Assembly (NCBI GenBank): GCA_944472155.2
Contig: OX235273.1
Location: forward strand, 1,895,204 to 1,959,203
DNA: 64,000 nt
Direction of reading: 5' to 3'
From: Trichobilharzia szidati
Lineage: Eukaryota > Platyhelminthes > Trematoda > Strigeidida > Schistosomatidae
The translations under genes were made by a program, and so were the position numbers. Positions 45,140 through 56,399 of this stretch are shown in pieces. The notes under the pieces are model-generated. The model was not told where the DNA came from and made no database searches. It saw nothing but the letters and a program-made list of their open reading frames with translations. Position 1 is the stretch's first letter. Every line of letters starts with the position of its first letter.

Positions 45140-45480
45140 GTAACTGAGAATGGTTAGATAACCATTGAAAACCAGCTGGGAGTACTGGGCAGTTGTTTTG
45201 TTCTAGTTTGGGGCTCGTCGGCAGTACCTACTCACAGGTTTTCGAACCCAGGACCTTTCGATTACACGGTAAACTCGTAGGACATCTAGCCCCTGGGACC
45301 TAATTCAATCTCCAGCACATGAATTCCAACTTCTACCAATTTGTGATTTTAGCACCACAGGCAGCCACTGTCATCACTGGTGAGTATTTGTCTTCACTTC
45401 CGACTGGATGAACCCAACTAGTCATGACTTCTGAGTAGAACTCCAGGCAATTTCTTACTGTAAGCAGTCACTAGCGGACA
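45140..45480 (-). repeat. Family A hammerhead repeat, minus unit
   Basis: 'aaccattgaaaaccagctgg' terminus, then a relic reading TACTG-CCGACGA on the minus strand with AAAAC for GAAAC, tRNA-like part with 'ggttttcgaacccaggacc'. Inactive. Confidence 0.6.
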
Positions 45481-45689
45481 CCTCTACTGGATGTAAATGT
45501 GCTCTTAGTGACTGATGGTGTCCTCAATGAAACTCGTACTCACCAATCATCGTTTAAAATCCCAGAGTGTTATTCACCAGGTAACAGGAGCTATCACTTG
45601 TAAAACCGGCATTAGTGATTATCTGTTGATATGTAAACATATACTGAGCATTTACGTCCAATAAACCAGCTCAAAGGAATTCCAGAAAT

Positions 45690-46240
45690 AATGACATTAA
45701 TAAATCATTCAAAAGCCTGAAACCCGATTTATTTGTACATAAAAAAGCAGTTATCAATATTTCCCTGCCCTGGTTAGTGACTGGTTGTTTTCATCCTCTC
45801 TTCCATTTGATTACGTAATTATTAGCTTCAACCTCACGCCCGTCACTTTTGACATAGTGTAATTTTGCTTGTCTCTTGTTTCTATGATTTGAGTTGAACT
45901 CAGTACATTGTTGCCTAATTTATTAGTCAGTCATCATCTTGCGCATCTCTCATCTTTATTACGTAACTCCTTTACCATTGTATGCGTAGAATTAATTTAT
46001 TTAAACTTGAATCCGTGAGCAAGAACTATATAAGCGTAATTTTCTAAGCACGGTTCACTAAGTCCAGAGTCTGCTGTCAACTGATATCAGGTGAAATTCG
46101 CAAATATGTTAAAACCTTTGTGTACATGAACTTAATCATAATTTATTTAGGCTGTCAGCATCTGATGAGAGGTCAACGAAATAAATGATAGTCCCACCTT
46201 ATTCTTCAAAAACTGTTGATCTTGCTTTATTTAAATCACT
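45690..46240 (+). mobile_element. Penelope-like element 3' tail
   Basis: 'aagcctgaaacccgatttat' and 'tggttgttttcatcctctct' match 33190-33290. The 3' part 'aaataaatgatagtcccacc' / 'tgatcttgctttatttaaat' matches 33460-33520. Coding content is decayed. From 46241 to 47140 I see no further feature except a weak tRNA-like relic near 46660-46715. Confidence 0.6.
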
Positions 46241-47149
46241 TCTGCTTGTCAACTGGCATCACAGTGTTTTAGGTACTCAGTGATAACTACCAAAATTCTT
46301 CTTTTTAACCAAAGGAGTAATTCACACAGTTAATGGTTTCTCAAGGTTAGAAATAGAAAGGCGAATATAATTCGGTAACTTGGAAATAAGTAACGTTAAA
46401 TGTCTAACCGTTGATACAGCTTTATTTGACGGGCTAACTGACCCAGTAGCTGTCAGTCATTTTCACTGAATATAAGAAGGGTAACAGGTATCGTCAGGAA
46501 TCCGTGGACCAAGGTTTAGTGTCTGTTAGTAGTTTTGCACAAGATGTGTCTGTAATCTCGGTCAAAATGATGTCCCCTTTGAGACACTGGTTACTTTCTA
46601 ATAATGAATCAACATATCCATTACGGTCTTAAACGAGATCGAATACATGCCTGAATAAGTTAGTTTTAATGTCTCCGCTATTGGGTAACAGGTGTTGAGT
46701 ATTCAAATCTCCAGCAGAATATCCGTTTTATACGATATTTCCGGTCCTTTTTGCTGACGAGTATCAGTAAGCAAGTAATCTAGTTTCAAAGTCTTCAGCC
46801 AATTTCTTCAAACCATCAGAAGAGAATTTTCCATTAAATGGCCATTTCAAGCAATCATTTGAAAGCCCGAAAACTAATATTTACTGGACCACAAATGGCA
46901 GTAGACAAAGCAGAATCTCGTGTGATCTAATCTCTTATTTCAAAATCGGTCATCCAAATGGTAAGATTAGTTTATTTTTGAATAAAGAATAACTCAAATG
47001 GTGTAATTAACAGTATGCAGTGAAATATGGGTTACAGACTGCTATGAGGCTGCTTGCTAATAATACCGGATGACGAGGGTGGTATGTTGGAAATTGATAG
47101 GAGTTACGATTCCTGCACTAGTGGATTTCTGTCCAGTTAGTAAATCATA

Positions 47150-47330
47150 GTGTACATGCCTCCTAGCCTGTAGATCCTCGGTTGGATTTCCCGATGGTAT
47201 AGTGGATGTGTACTGCTTAAGACTTCTGCAACGGGACGAATGAGCTGTGCAGTACTCCCCATTTTTCGGTAGTCCTCTAGACTCTGTTGATTTCTGAAGA
47301 AACCTGCCGTAATATCATTCATTGTATTAA
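47150..47330 (+). repeat. Half family A hammerhead repeat
   Basis: Decayed box B 'ggttggatttcccgatgg', then TACTG, CTTAAGA, 'gggacgaatgagctg', and CAGTA. Stem I is still complementary but the core is altered. Ends 'tgccgtaatatcattcattg'. Confidence 0.55.
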
Positions 47331-47619
47331 TGCATATCAGTGAGAGATTTCATCTTACTCCTAACACATAAATGTACAGGGATTAAAGCATTACGGAAGA
47401 TATTCAACAATCTTCAGGTGATTCAAATACTTGTAGTCAAAGCATCCAGCAACAATTCAGGTACCATCTCTCAAAGGGATATTAGCACACTAAGCACTTA
47501 ATTTGCCATCCACCTGACTTCACTTGACCACGAAAAACAGCTGAATTTGAAAAGTTGGGATTATTTGAGTGAAATAAGTAGTGTATCCGGGCAGAATCAC
47601 AGGATAAAATGAAGGAACA

Positions 47620-48150
47620 GACTTTTGATTGGACACTAGTTAGTAACTAGTGTAATGTGTCTAGTCCTTTGTTTACTGCAGACTGAATTCTGTCAATCAC
47701 GTTTGCAATGTGCCCACCATTCTAAGTTGCGAGCCGTCACAGTGCCTCTTGAATTGTTGATATTTTTATGGTTGGAGGCATCGGCAGGAATGTTTCGTGT
47801 TAGCTGGGATTCACCAGACATCAAGGCGTATCTGCAGCCTTGCAGGAACTCATATCCCTTCTGAGATTCGAACCCGCGTCTCCATGTGCTGCAGTCGGAC
47901 ACTAGTTACTAACTAGTGTCCAAGCAAAAGTATCCGTTACAGTCCTACAGGAGTTCATTCGTGAGCCCAAATAGTTCACTGGCAACGTCTCTGATTGCAG
48001 CACTCACTGGATGACGCAGTTTCGAATCTCAGAAGGGACATGAATTCCTTCGAGGTTGCAGATACGGTTTACTGTCGAGTACCAACCAGAACGAAATATA
48101 GGTGCAAGGCTTCCTGCCAACTGCCTCCAACCATCTACGAAGCAACAGAC
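47620..48150. repeat. Family B double unit around perfect palindromes
   Basis: A 21-nt palindrome (one central base) at 47633-47653 begins the left unit, whose hammerhead relic is on the minus strand (CTTGATGTCTGGTGAATCCC ... CACGAAAC). A 25-nt palindrome at 47897-47921, containing CACTAGTTA, separates it from the right unit. The right unit has a plus-strand relic at about 48068-48105 (TTTACTGTCGAGTACC, AGAACGAAAT) and box B 'gtttcgaatctcagaag'. Neither relic is intact. Confidence 0.75.
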
Positions 48151-48398
48151 TATAAATGTATTTGAGACTATATAATGATGATATCTAACGTACCATTTAT
48201 GTATCCAAATTTTTTAAAAAGGCATTCATCATCTTCGTGAGATATATATTCTCCCATAAAACGAAGGAGATTAAACAGGAAAGAAAACAAGACTGGTTTT
48301 ATCAGCGTCCGAATATATGAATTATTGTTTTCGAAGTGACGCTTTAGCTACGTCCTAAATAGAAGTAGAACCACTAATAGGCTAATTGGCTAGCAATC

Positions 48399-48632
48399 TT
48401 TTTTTATTCCTTCACATTCCCAGTGAAACATAGGGCTTCAAGCTAGAGGCTTGAAGTTTCTGTAGCAGGTTTTATTTTTACAGGATTGGGTTGCTAGCCA
48501 CATGCCCAACCTTTCCTCTTCACCAGCATTATTTCTGGCTTAGCGAGGTAAAGGAGTGCGTCGGCCGGAGATCAAACCCCGGACCATGTGCATGGTCGGC
48601 TAGCGTCCTAACCTCTATGCCACCGACGCACA
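48399..48632 (-). repeat. tRNA-derived SINE family 1
   Basis: Complete copy in a TRPM intron about 200 bases from the exon at 48831. Flanking 'ttggctagcaat' occurs on both sides (48388-48399 and 48633-48644), a likely 12-bp target site duplication. Confidence 0.88.
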
Positions 48633-48830
48633 TTGGCTAGCAATGATTGCTGTTGATCACTACTCACAAAATATCCATTTTAGACGAATGAATAGCTACA
48701 CATTACGGTAAGTCGATACATGGTGAGTATTCTTCATTAACACTAGGAGAAACAGGTGAATACCATTCAAACCGTACAGTTTATTCTTTACAAGAAGAAA
48801 AGCCTTAGAAATGATAAAAAGCCAACTTAC

Positions 48831-48931
48831 TTTGCAAAGCTTCTATAATCTTCTTTATCTGTAAAGTCGTCTGTTTTATTCCCCAAAGATGTTAAAAGTA
48901 TTGAAGCCAGTAAAGCTGCTGCTATAGGTTC
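48831..48931 (-). CDS. TRPM channel exon: EPIAAALLAS segment
   Basis: 101-nt exon, phase 0-2, acceptor 'tattttttaatag', donor GTAAGT at 48830. Encodes EPIAAALLASILLTSLGNKT then DDFTDKEDYRSFAK. It matches the helix after the 'FW' motif in TRPMs (TRPM3 EEAMAKALVACKLCKAMA). Follows 53255 in frame (Lys|Glu) and shares the split Lys codon with 44903. Confidence 0.93.
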
Positions 48932-49299
48932 CTATTAAAAAATAAGAGGAATATAAAAGAAAGAATATTTCATCAATGAAAGCATTGGAATACTTTTTGT
49001 AGTATAATTGAGGCGATGAATCGATAGTTAACAGTGATTGCTAACACGTTACACTTTATCTGATCTTCCAGATGAAACCTTCTGTTATGAAGAATAACTT
49101 GAGAGGACATGAATAGTAAGTGAAAACAGCAGTTCTTCTGAAGTTTTTGCTTCTCTTCAGTTACCTGTTGACTTGTTGGGACAAAATTTAGTCAATTTAG
49201 CTTAAGAGATTTCAAAAAATGTCTACTTAAAACATTTCTGCCTGACTCCTAGCAAAACAGTAACATAACTGTCATGCTTTTTAGTTGTTTGAACAAACT

Positions 49300-50225
49300 A
49301 AACTTTAACTCTCAAGTTTCCCTTCAAAATTTTAAAGCAATTAGTTCCCTTTATGAATTTCGACAACACAATAAGAAGACGTGTACTTTATCTGAAACGT
49401 GTCATGTATTGGCGCAACACATTTCGGACATTCTGATCACACACACGTACTTGTCATACACAGTTTTTATATATAATGCAAGAAGGCATGAATAATTACA
49501 ATACAGGTCAGATTGTATACAGGTCAAGGTCACAAATAATGGGTAGGGAGACACAAAAGGTATGGGTAAGGAAGATAAAAGGAGAAAAAACAAAGCAAAG
49601 AAGAGGTTGAAAATATTAAGAAGTAAGTTGGTCCTTGGTTCTAAATTGGATTACCAAGGCAGGTTTAAGGTGATAACAAATAATTTTTGGACACATAAGA
49701 CAGGTTTAAGTCTTTTTATGGCTAAGGCTTCAATGAATTTAAGTATGTGGCCCAACCTTGTTTTATATATCGGCTTGAAGGCATTGTTGAAATCAACCTT
49801 ATGACCCGTCTCTATAATATGCTTGGCTATAGATGATGTTGGACATCTATTTCCGCGTTCAGTTGTGTCTGGCGATTTCATTTGTTGTTGCAGCCACTTT
49901 GGAATGTGTTCTGTAGCCTAACCTGCAGAGAACGATGGGTCCTCCCTATGTACGTGTCTCCACATATACATGTAAATTGATAAACACAGTGGGATGTAAC
50001 ACTATCGTTCGTTCTTACCCATATCTTTTGTGTCTCCCTACCCATTATTTGTGACCTTGACTTGTATACAACCTGACCTGAATTGTAATTATTCATGCCT
50101 TCTTGCATTATATATAAACTGTGTATGACAAGTGCGTGTGTGATCAGAATGTCCGAAATGTGTTGCGCCAATACATGACACGTTTCAGATAAACTACACG
50201 TCTTCTTATTGTGTTGTCGAAATCT
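49300..50225 (-). mobile_element. Penelope-like element, inverted arms and GIY-YIG ORF
   Basis: Arms 49352-49570 (plus) and 50010-50222 (minus) are near-identical inverted copies of about 215 bp. Between and into the right arm, the minus strand encodes SHCVYQFTCICGDTYIGRTH then RSLQVRL, a GIY-YIG core, and after a break HIIETGHKVDFNNAF and FIEALAIKRLKPVLCVQK. The element at 8100-9060 is a relative. A frame break near 49880 disables it. Confidence 0.8.
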
Positions 50226-51069
50226 CAAGTTTCCATTGCTGTGAACAAGGTAAAAGACTCATCGTAGCAGTCCACTCTGAAATAATATTAGGTAGTTGGA
50301 CGAAGCTGATAAGATTTCCTGACACCCATCAGAAAGGCATATCTACCAGGCTATTTATTGAACGTATGTCACTCAATACAGCAGTCAGAGAAGCGCAAAT
50401 TTACCTCTGTCTCTCTTTCATCCCCTCTCTGAGCTTCATCCTCAAACCTCAAACCTCATACTTTAAGGTTTAAATCCGGGGAGGTTATCTACAAGATTGC
50501 TGACTTTCGACAACTGCTGCTTTCATAATTCTGTCGTTGTTATTAATGAAGAAACTTTTAAAATAGAATACAAGTCACAATTTGTCGTAAATATTTTTTA
50601 CATGTTTATCTGGTTCCATCTGAACAGTTCGTAAGCATTGAGTCTTCAGGAAATTTCACATGCTACCTACTCCTTTTTTACATGTCACTGATTGATAAAT
50701 AAATATATCTTTCAAATCATTGTTCTACCTCTCAGAATGAGCGCACTGTGACTACATTTCGGGTCAGTTTTCTTCGTTAAAATAATTACGTTTCTATGAT
50801 TTAACTTTTTAACACGTTTCGTTCCCCAAAAGGAACAATTATCTGAACCAGGTAGAAGACTGGTTTATACTTATGGATTTCGACGGACATAACTACTGGT
50901 GAAGTGTTCCTTGTCCCTTCTCAGCAAACTTGACGCATGATCTTTACTGGTAGTAAATAATTCCCCATCTCCTCTACTGACGGACAAAAAATCTCCATTT
51001 AATGAAATATTGTGTAGTATTGTAGAATACTGTCTAAATTAGATTTTAAAACTCTTTCCATTGCTTTTC
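50226..51069. other. Mostly unannotated intron-like DNA
   Basis: 50280-50400 has faint family B resemblance ('cactcaatacagcagtcaga', as near 1315). Otherwise AT-rich with no coding or repeat signature I can support. Confidence 0.35.
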
Positions 51070-51250
51070 ATTCCCCGTAGAACATAAGTCTTCAGGCTTC
51101 AGCTTTGCAGTATCAGAGGCTGCTAGCCTCACACCCACCCATTTCCTGTTTATCGGACTTACAACTGGCTAAGGGAAGTAAATGTTTGCACAGGTGGGGA
51201 CTCGAACCCTGTACGGTGTCCAAGTATTTTACCGCTGAACCACGCTAAAA
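51070..51250 (-). repeat. Diverged tRNA-derived SINE
   Basis: 'ggctgctagcctcacaccca' body, then inverse box B 'gggactcgaaccctgtacgg' and inverse box A 'accgctgaaccacgct'. The head resembles an independent tRNA-like sequence; the body is related to family 1. Confidence 0.65.
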
Positions 51251-51599
51251 ATACTGCCTGTAATGGCAAAATAACAAAAATATTCATCAATGGAAACCTT
51301 GAAACCGTCCCTAAAATTCATCTTGTCCCATTGAAATGCAGAGATAAAGCACAATCACATGAAAGTCGAATATTTTTTCCAATTAACAAGACTAACAGAC
51401 GAAACTTTTAGAATATGATGAAATGAATCAGATGCGGAAATCAATCAATGTTTTGTGGTGGGTGATAAGCAAAGGTGGGAGGAAGATCTGTATTACAGTG
51501 GGATTAGAAGCAGTCACGTCGAAACAGAATAGTTCGGCTTCTTACAGCTGAGCCACTGAACCCAGGGGCTAACTAGGTCACTACGAGTAAAAACGAACT

Positions 51600-51900
51600 T
51601 CTATCAATGAAGTTCGCAGCGTAGCCAACATATCTAATTGGCTCAACGTCAAGGTACACTCGAAATTGTTGTTATTAGATGATTGGAGGCATTCAGCAGG
51701 AAGCCTTGGGTATAAGTTTCATGCCTGCTGGCACTGGTCAGCTCAGTGATAACATCTCCAACTGCAGAGCTGCGTGACTAGGGTTCGAGTCTCAGAGAGG
51801 AAATAAGTTCGTTCAAGATTAGAGATACATCTTGTTGACTGGTGAGTATCGAGATTCACGAAACCCAGATCCGAAGCTTCCTAAAATCAACAGTTCAAAG
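51600..51900. repeat. Family B double unit, strongly decayed
   Basis: Minus-oriented half 51660-51745 ('gcctgctggcactggtcagc') and plus-oriented half 51750-51890 ('gggttcgagtctcagagagg', 'cttgttgactggtgagtatc', 'cacgaaacccagatcc'). GAAA is kept in the right half but the CUGAUGA core has an insertion. Confidence 0.6.
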
Positions 51901-52079
51901 TGTACTACGAGGATGATTCACCTAGAATGATGACCACATTTCAAAGATGACCGATAGTCAATTCAATCTGCACCAAACGAAGGACTAAACACAATTTGTC
52001 AACTCTTGTATCTTACCTATTCTACCTTACTGCTCCCCGTTAGTCTTTCCTGGTCTACTGAAAAAGGACTATACCATCC

Positions 52080-53170
52080 TGGGAAGGATGTTGAAGGTAG
52101 TTAGTAGGACTAGTGGTGTAAAACTCAGTCAGCTCGTCAGTACATTAATTAATAGGTATCTGAATACATGCAGAAAATGGTCTAAAACCATACTCTCCGA
52201 CCCCCAACACCCCCTATATTCCCAACTCTCGCCTTGTATCTCATCAAGTAAAGCCAGAAATCAGTATAAAATCATCTATGCTCGTACAACCAAGTACAGG
52301 AACTCAACGATACCATACTTGGCCCGTGTTCTAAGCGACAGAGACAATGTTAAGCGTGAAACCTATGACTTGCTCTGTTGTTATTAACATAATTTTAGGC
52401 TCTTTTATTTCTCTCTTATTTTGTATTCTATAGTGAACTCCTTCTCAAACATACTTAGCTACCTAAATTGTTAACATTGGCTTCCTTTTTTGTACTTTAC
52501 TGTATTCCTTCTTTTGTGCATCTACTGGTTCCGACTATATTAGTACTATGAGTATTACAAAATTTTCCTGTAATTAACCATCACGTAATTATTAGTTTTG
52601 TGGTTGCTTTTTTATATTTTTTATTTTTTTTCGGCAATATTAACTGACAATTACTGGTTGTGAACACCATTATCACCATCTTAAAATGTTGTATTATGCA
52701 GGATTACTCACACTACTACTAGAAACACTGCATTAGACCTGACAATAAAAAACAAAACAACAACCCTGAAATGTTATTTTATGATTGTTCAGAGTTGTTT
52801 CAACCAAATTAACTGATCAACTTGGCGATAAACATTATTAAACATCATTTCATAACTTATTATATGACTATAGCTTTACTGTCACCATGCATAATCATAT
52901 CATAGCTTCCACTACCCAATACTGAGTTATTAGTATATGCTGTTTATTTTTCTTTCTACTTCTTGGTATTTTTTCGCATTTTTTAAAAATTATTTTGTAT
53001 TTTTCCTGTTGTTTTTTGCTGTTGGTGTCTTTATATTTATTTATTTTTTTGAAATATTCCTTTTAAATGTTTGATAAATGTTAGATGCCAATATTGTAGA
53101 TATGTGCTGAAAATCCCACACTGTACCACTAGTACTGTTTCTGGAATAAAGCAAAATTATTATTATTATT
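52080..53170 (+). mobile_element. Non-LTR retrotransposon, C-terminal ORF and long 3' UTR
   Basis: 52088-52387 is open and ends with KIIYARTTKYRNSTIPYLAR and VLSDRDNVKRE. That form ('rt.+yrnS.iPy..r.L') is typical of the end of CR1/jockey-type ORFs. About 700 bp of AT-rich 3' UTR follows, ending 'actgtttctggaataaagca' and a (tta)n tract. 5' truncated, in a TRPM intron. Confidence 0.7.
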
Positions 53171-53254
53171 GTTATTATTGATAGTAATTAATATTATACT
53201 ACTAATAAGTACTATCATTTCGTAGATAATAATAATAGTAATAATTTTAATTAC

Positions 53255-53367
53255 TTTTTCCATTGTCCAAAATAATTCAGCCATACGTAGTTTACCGACC
53301 AGAATTGACCAGATTAAAAGTTCTCTAGCTGGACGATCCAACTGAATCGATTTCGTCTGTTCTTCAT
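53255..53367 (-). CDS. TRPM channel exon: RELLIWSIL...FWTMEK
   Basis: 113-nt exon, phase 1-0. Acceptor AG at 53369-53368 ('acacgtctatag'), donor GTAATT at 53254. Encodes EEQTKSIQLDRPARELLIWS then ILVGKLRMAELFWTMEK. This is the conserved TRPM element 'ELmvWAvL..r..MA..FW.hg' (TRPM3 [20 protein letters not shown]). The first codon is split: any preceding exon must end in phase 1. Exons 22664-22696 and 58340-58366 both do. The acceptor choice is inferred from phase and from loss of similarity upstream, where the frame stays open to about 53446. Confidence 0.92.
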
Positions 53368-53445
53368 CTATAGACGTGTGTGTACGTATATATTTATTAT
53401 GCCCGCCATGCACACATTGCGTTGAAGAAAAGATTTTTTTATTCA

Positions 53446-54589
53446 AACCGACGGACGGATGACCACGAGTTTTGTTTCATGTGTATATATACCGAAGTTA
53501 ATCATAAAGCGGAAGCATTGATGCATTGATTGAACAAAAGTATGGCGCGGAGACAAAACAGGACATTGTCAAAGAGAGAAGGAAGAAAATATATGAAGAA
53601 TAGGTTTAGCATCAAAAAGTGAAAGACAATTCAAGAAAGAATAGGGAAATGGTACAGATTAGTTAAATATACACACTTCAAAACGTTGTTAGCGTAGGAG
53701 CATTGAATGTTGTTAGCGGACATTTATACACATACATATACCGAATGTTAGTATGATTATTAATAATAACAATAATTAGGTCGAATCACACGATTAACGA
53801 GTTCACTAGCCACTTTAAGCGCCCATTTACAAATGAATACTTTTTAGAATAAAGACATTGACGTGGGAGAACGGGATACAGATGGGTTAATGTTAACACA
53901 CATACACACACAAGCAGACAAACACACGCAGAAGTACTTAGCAGGGCTGAGGAGACAATGAGAAGGCGAAACTGAGACAAACTGGGCGAAACACGAAATT
54001 ATGGAAAAACAAAACAAACAAACAAACAACTGTCGATGATTAATGATCGTGCACAAAAATTGCAAAATGATGACTTTGAGATCATCACTTCATTCATCAT
54101 TTTGTTTCTGAGACACTAGACAGACAAGGAGACAGAGAGTTGAGAGAGAGAGTAAGAGTAAAAGCACACACAGTTGAAAAGCGAAAATTTATGAATTAAG
54201 AGACGTCTGATGTTTTTACCATTAGCGTGCATAGTGGAAGGGTATAGCCTTTTTTTTTAACTAGTCACAATGATTAAACACAATAAAAGAAAAGAGGCAT
54301 AATGAAGGGTGAGATAGAAAGGAAAATTGTCAAGCGTTCGCTTGTCTGTGAGTGTATTATGGAATCGATGCCTATTACGTAATTATACAACATATCAATG
54401 CGGAAATGAACAGTCTTCACTTTTGCTTTGTAACACATAATTAAGAATTCAATGATGAAAACATTTGATGCGCACTTCTAATTAATGAGACTGTATTCAT
54501 AATTTATTTTAGAGGTATTCTATTAAAATGTGTTTTAGTTTTTCATAAATTTTGGTATGCTAAAGGAATAAACAAGCAAAACACTGAAG
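53446..54589. other. Intron-like DNA
   Basis: Simple repeats (ca-rich 53897-53935, 'acaaacaaacaaac' 54010-54030, ag-rich 54120-54160). No coding segment or known repeat recognised. Confidence 0.4.
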
Positions 54590-55225
54590 ACAGTTAGACA
54601 GGATGATAGAACTTTTGATATTATCAGTTTATAGGGGATTAAAGTTTGTCAGTAAGGTAAGTCGTGTGCCATTTAGTCAGCTTGTTACTGCACTAGTTGA
54701 TAGACACCTGAACTCACGTGAGAAATGGTCCAAATCGATACTTGGCTGACTGTCAACACCCCTTCTATTCTCAACTCTCCTCGCCTTGTATCTCTTCGGG
54801 TAGGACTTGAAGTCATTATAATACGAGGTTATATGCTGGTACAACCAAGTAAAGAAACTCAACGATACGGTATTTCGAGCACTTTTCATGTGATTGAGAT
54901 AACGTTAAGCGAGAAATCTACGACTTACTACATTCATAAGCAAAATAATCGGCTCTTTTTATCCTCTCCTATTTGTAATCTATGGTGACATCATTTCAGT
55001 CAACTTTTAACCTACCTACTAGCTTTATTATCATTATTTCACACTTTTTTTTACATGTCTGAGCTTATTGTCACTGCTAATACCAAAAAGGCTGCGAATA
55101 TCAATACTGAAATATTATTTTTTTAATATTCGTTTTTCCCGTTGTCGAGTAAATTAGATGAAATATTGTATGAAATGCTGAGAATTCCACACTGTATTAC
55201 AAGTACTGTTATGCAGTAAAGAGAA
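54590..55225 (+). mobile_element. Non-LTR retrotransposon 3' fragment, decayed
   Basis: 'gactgtcaacaccccttcta' and 'aactcaacgatacggtattt' align to 52195-52330. The 3' end 'gctgagaattccacactgta' / 'caagtactgttatgcagtaa' matches 53105-53150. Frameshifted and shorter than the copy at 52080. Confidence 0.7.
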
Positions 55226-55234
55226 TCCCTGGCC

Positions 55235-55515
55235 ACATGATTTTATTATGAGCTGACATTGGTCAGAGAACTATTGGAAAACCTTCAGGGAGTAGTGAAC
55301 AGCTGTTTGGTCCCACTAGTTTGGGACTAGTCAACAGTACGCACCAATCGCCAGGGTTCAAACCCAGGACCTTCCAGTTACAAGGTGAGCTAGCTGATAG
55401 ACCACTAGGCCACTGGGACCTGACCCAACGGACAGCCCATGAATTCTAGCTTCTGGCAACTCATGATGAAATCCTGTGTCCAATCAATCAAATCCCTACA
55501 AACCAATACTTGAAT
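55235..55515 (-). repeat. Family A hammerhead repeat, minus unit
   Basis: 'gagctgacattggtcagaga' terminus; relic on the minus strand TACTG-TTGACTA-GTCCC with a broken GAAA; box B inverse 'gggttcaaacccaggacc'; right terminus 'aatccctacaaaccaatact'. The second arm is missing. Confidence 0.65.
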
Positions 55516-55709
55516 GTGAATCATTACCACTGAAGATAGTAAGACGGGATGAAACAACTTTTGATAATTTTAGTCTATAGATTGTTTTAATCAAATATGA
55601 ATAACTCTGACAAGAAACATCGTTATTTCTCCCTAAATATGCCAAAAGGTACATATGACTGTAACATATGAAGAATTTCCAGTGACATACTACGTCATTT
55701 TGTGACATT

Positions 55710-55860
55710 AATGGTACGTCCGTAGTTCAGCGATAGAACACTCACTAACTACACCTCACCCGGTCCGGGGTTCGATCCTCGGTCGGCAGACAAACTCTAG
55801 GTGAGGCTCGCAATACCACCCCGCAAAAATAAAACCAGTGCTATCGAAACTTCAGAGGTC
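55710..55860 (+). repeat. tRNA-derived SINE, plus strand
   Basis: Head 'ggtacgtccgtagttcagcg' with box A-like 'tagttcagcgatag' and box B 'gggttcgatcctcgg', then family 1 type body 'aggctcgcaataccaccccg', 'agtgctatcgaaacttcag'. It lacks the gene-like cloverleaf of a true tRNA. Confidence 0.7.
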
Positions 55861-56399
55861 ATCTACCTACAACCAAGGCCATTGGAATCCATCTGAAGAA
55901 GTCAGACCTGTGTGTTCAGAGGGACTTCTTGCAGCCAGTTTCTATAACTTAGACATCGGTCGTTACATGGACGTAAATAACTGACAATTTCTTCCCCCCC
56001 CCCCAAAGGCTTTAAATCTTTTGTAAGTTATCACTGTCCAGGTCATTTTATTTCCCTGACTGTTTTACCTTCAATTGCTTGTTGCGTAATCGATTTCAAC
56101 ATTCAACGACTTCTTAATTACTGCTGTTATTTTTCGAAAATTACGTCATACGCGATGCACTTGCGTAATTTTTACAGTTATTCCTACCCTTTAATTATTG
56201 TATTGACTTTCTGGTTAATTGTCACCCTTGTTTGATATGCTGATACTGACTTATTATTGTGAACAAACTTAGGAATTTTTGTATCGCATTAAAAATGTTA
56301 CCTTTATTAGAGTAGAACCCCAGCTGAGGATCTAAGTGAAAAATAAACATCTCAATCAATTCGTTTGTCTTCTAAATGTCAAAATGGGCATTTGTTTTC
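55861..56399 (+). other. Shared unclassified fragment and C tract
   Basis: 55860-56000 ('ggccattggaatccatctga', 'ctgacaatttcttcc') resembles 25845-25960. A run of about ten C occurs near 55995-56006. No coding signal. Confidence 0.4.
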
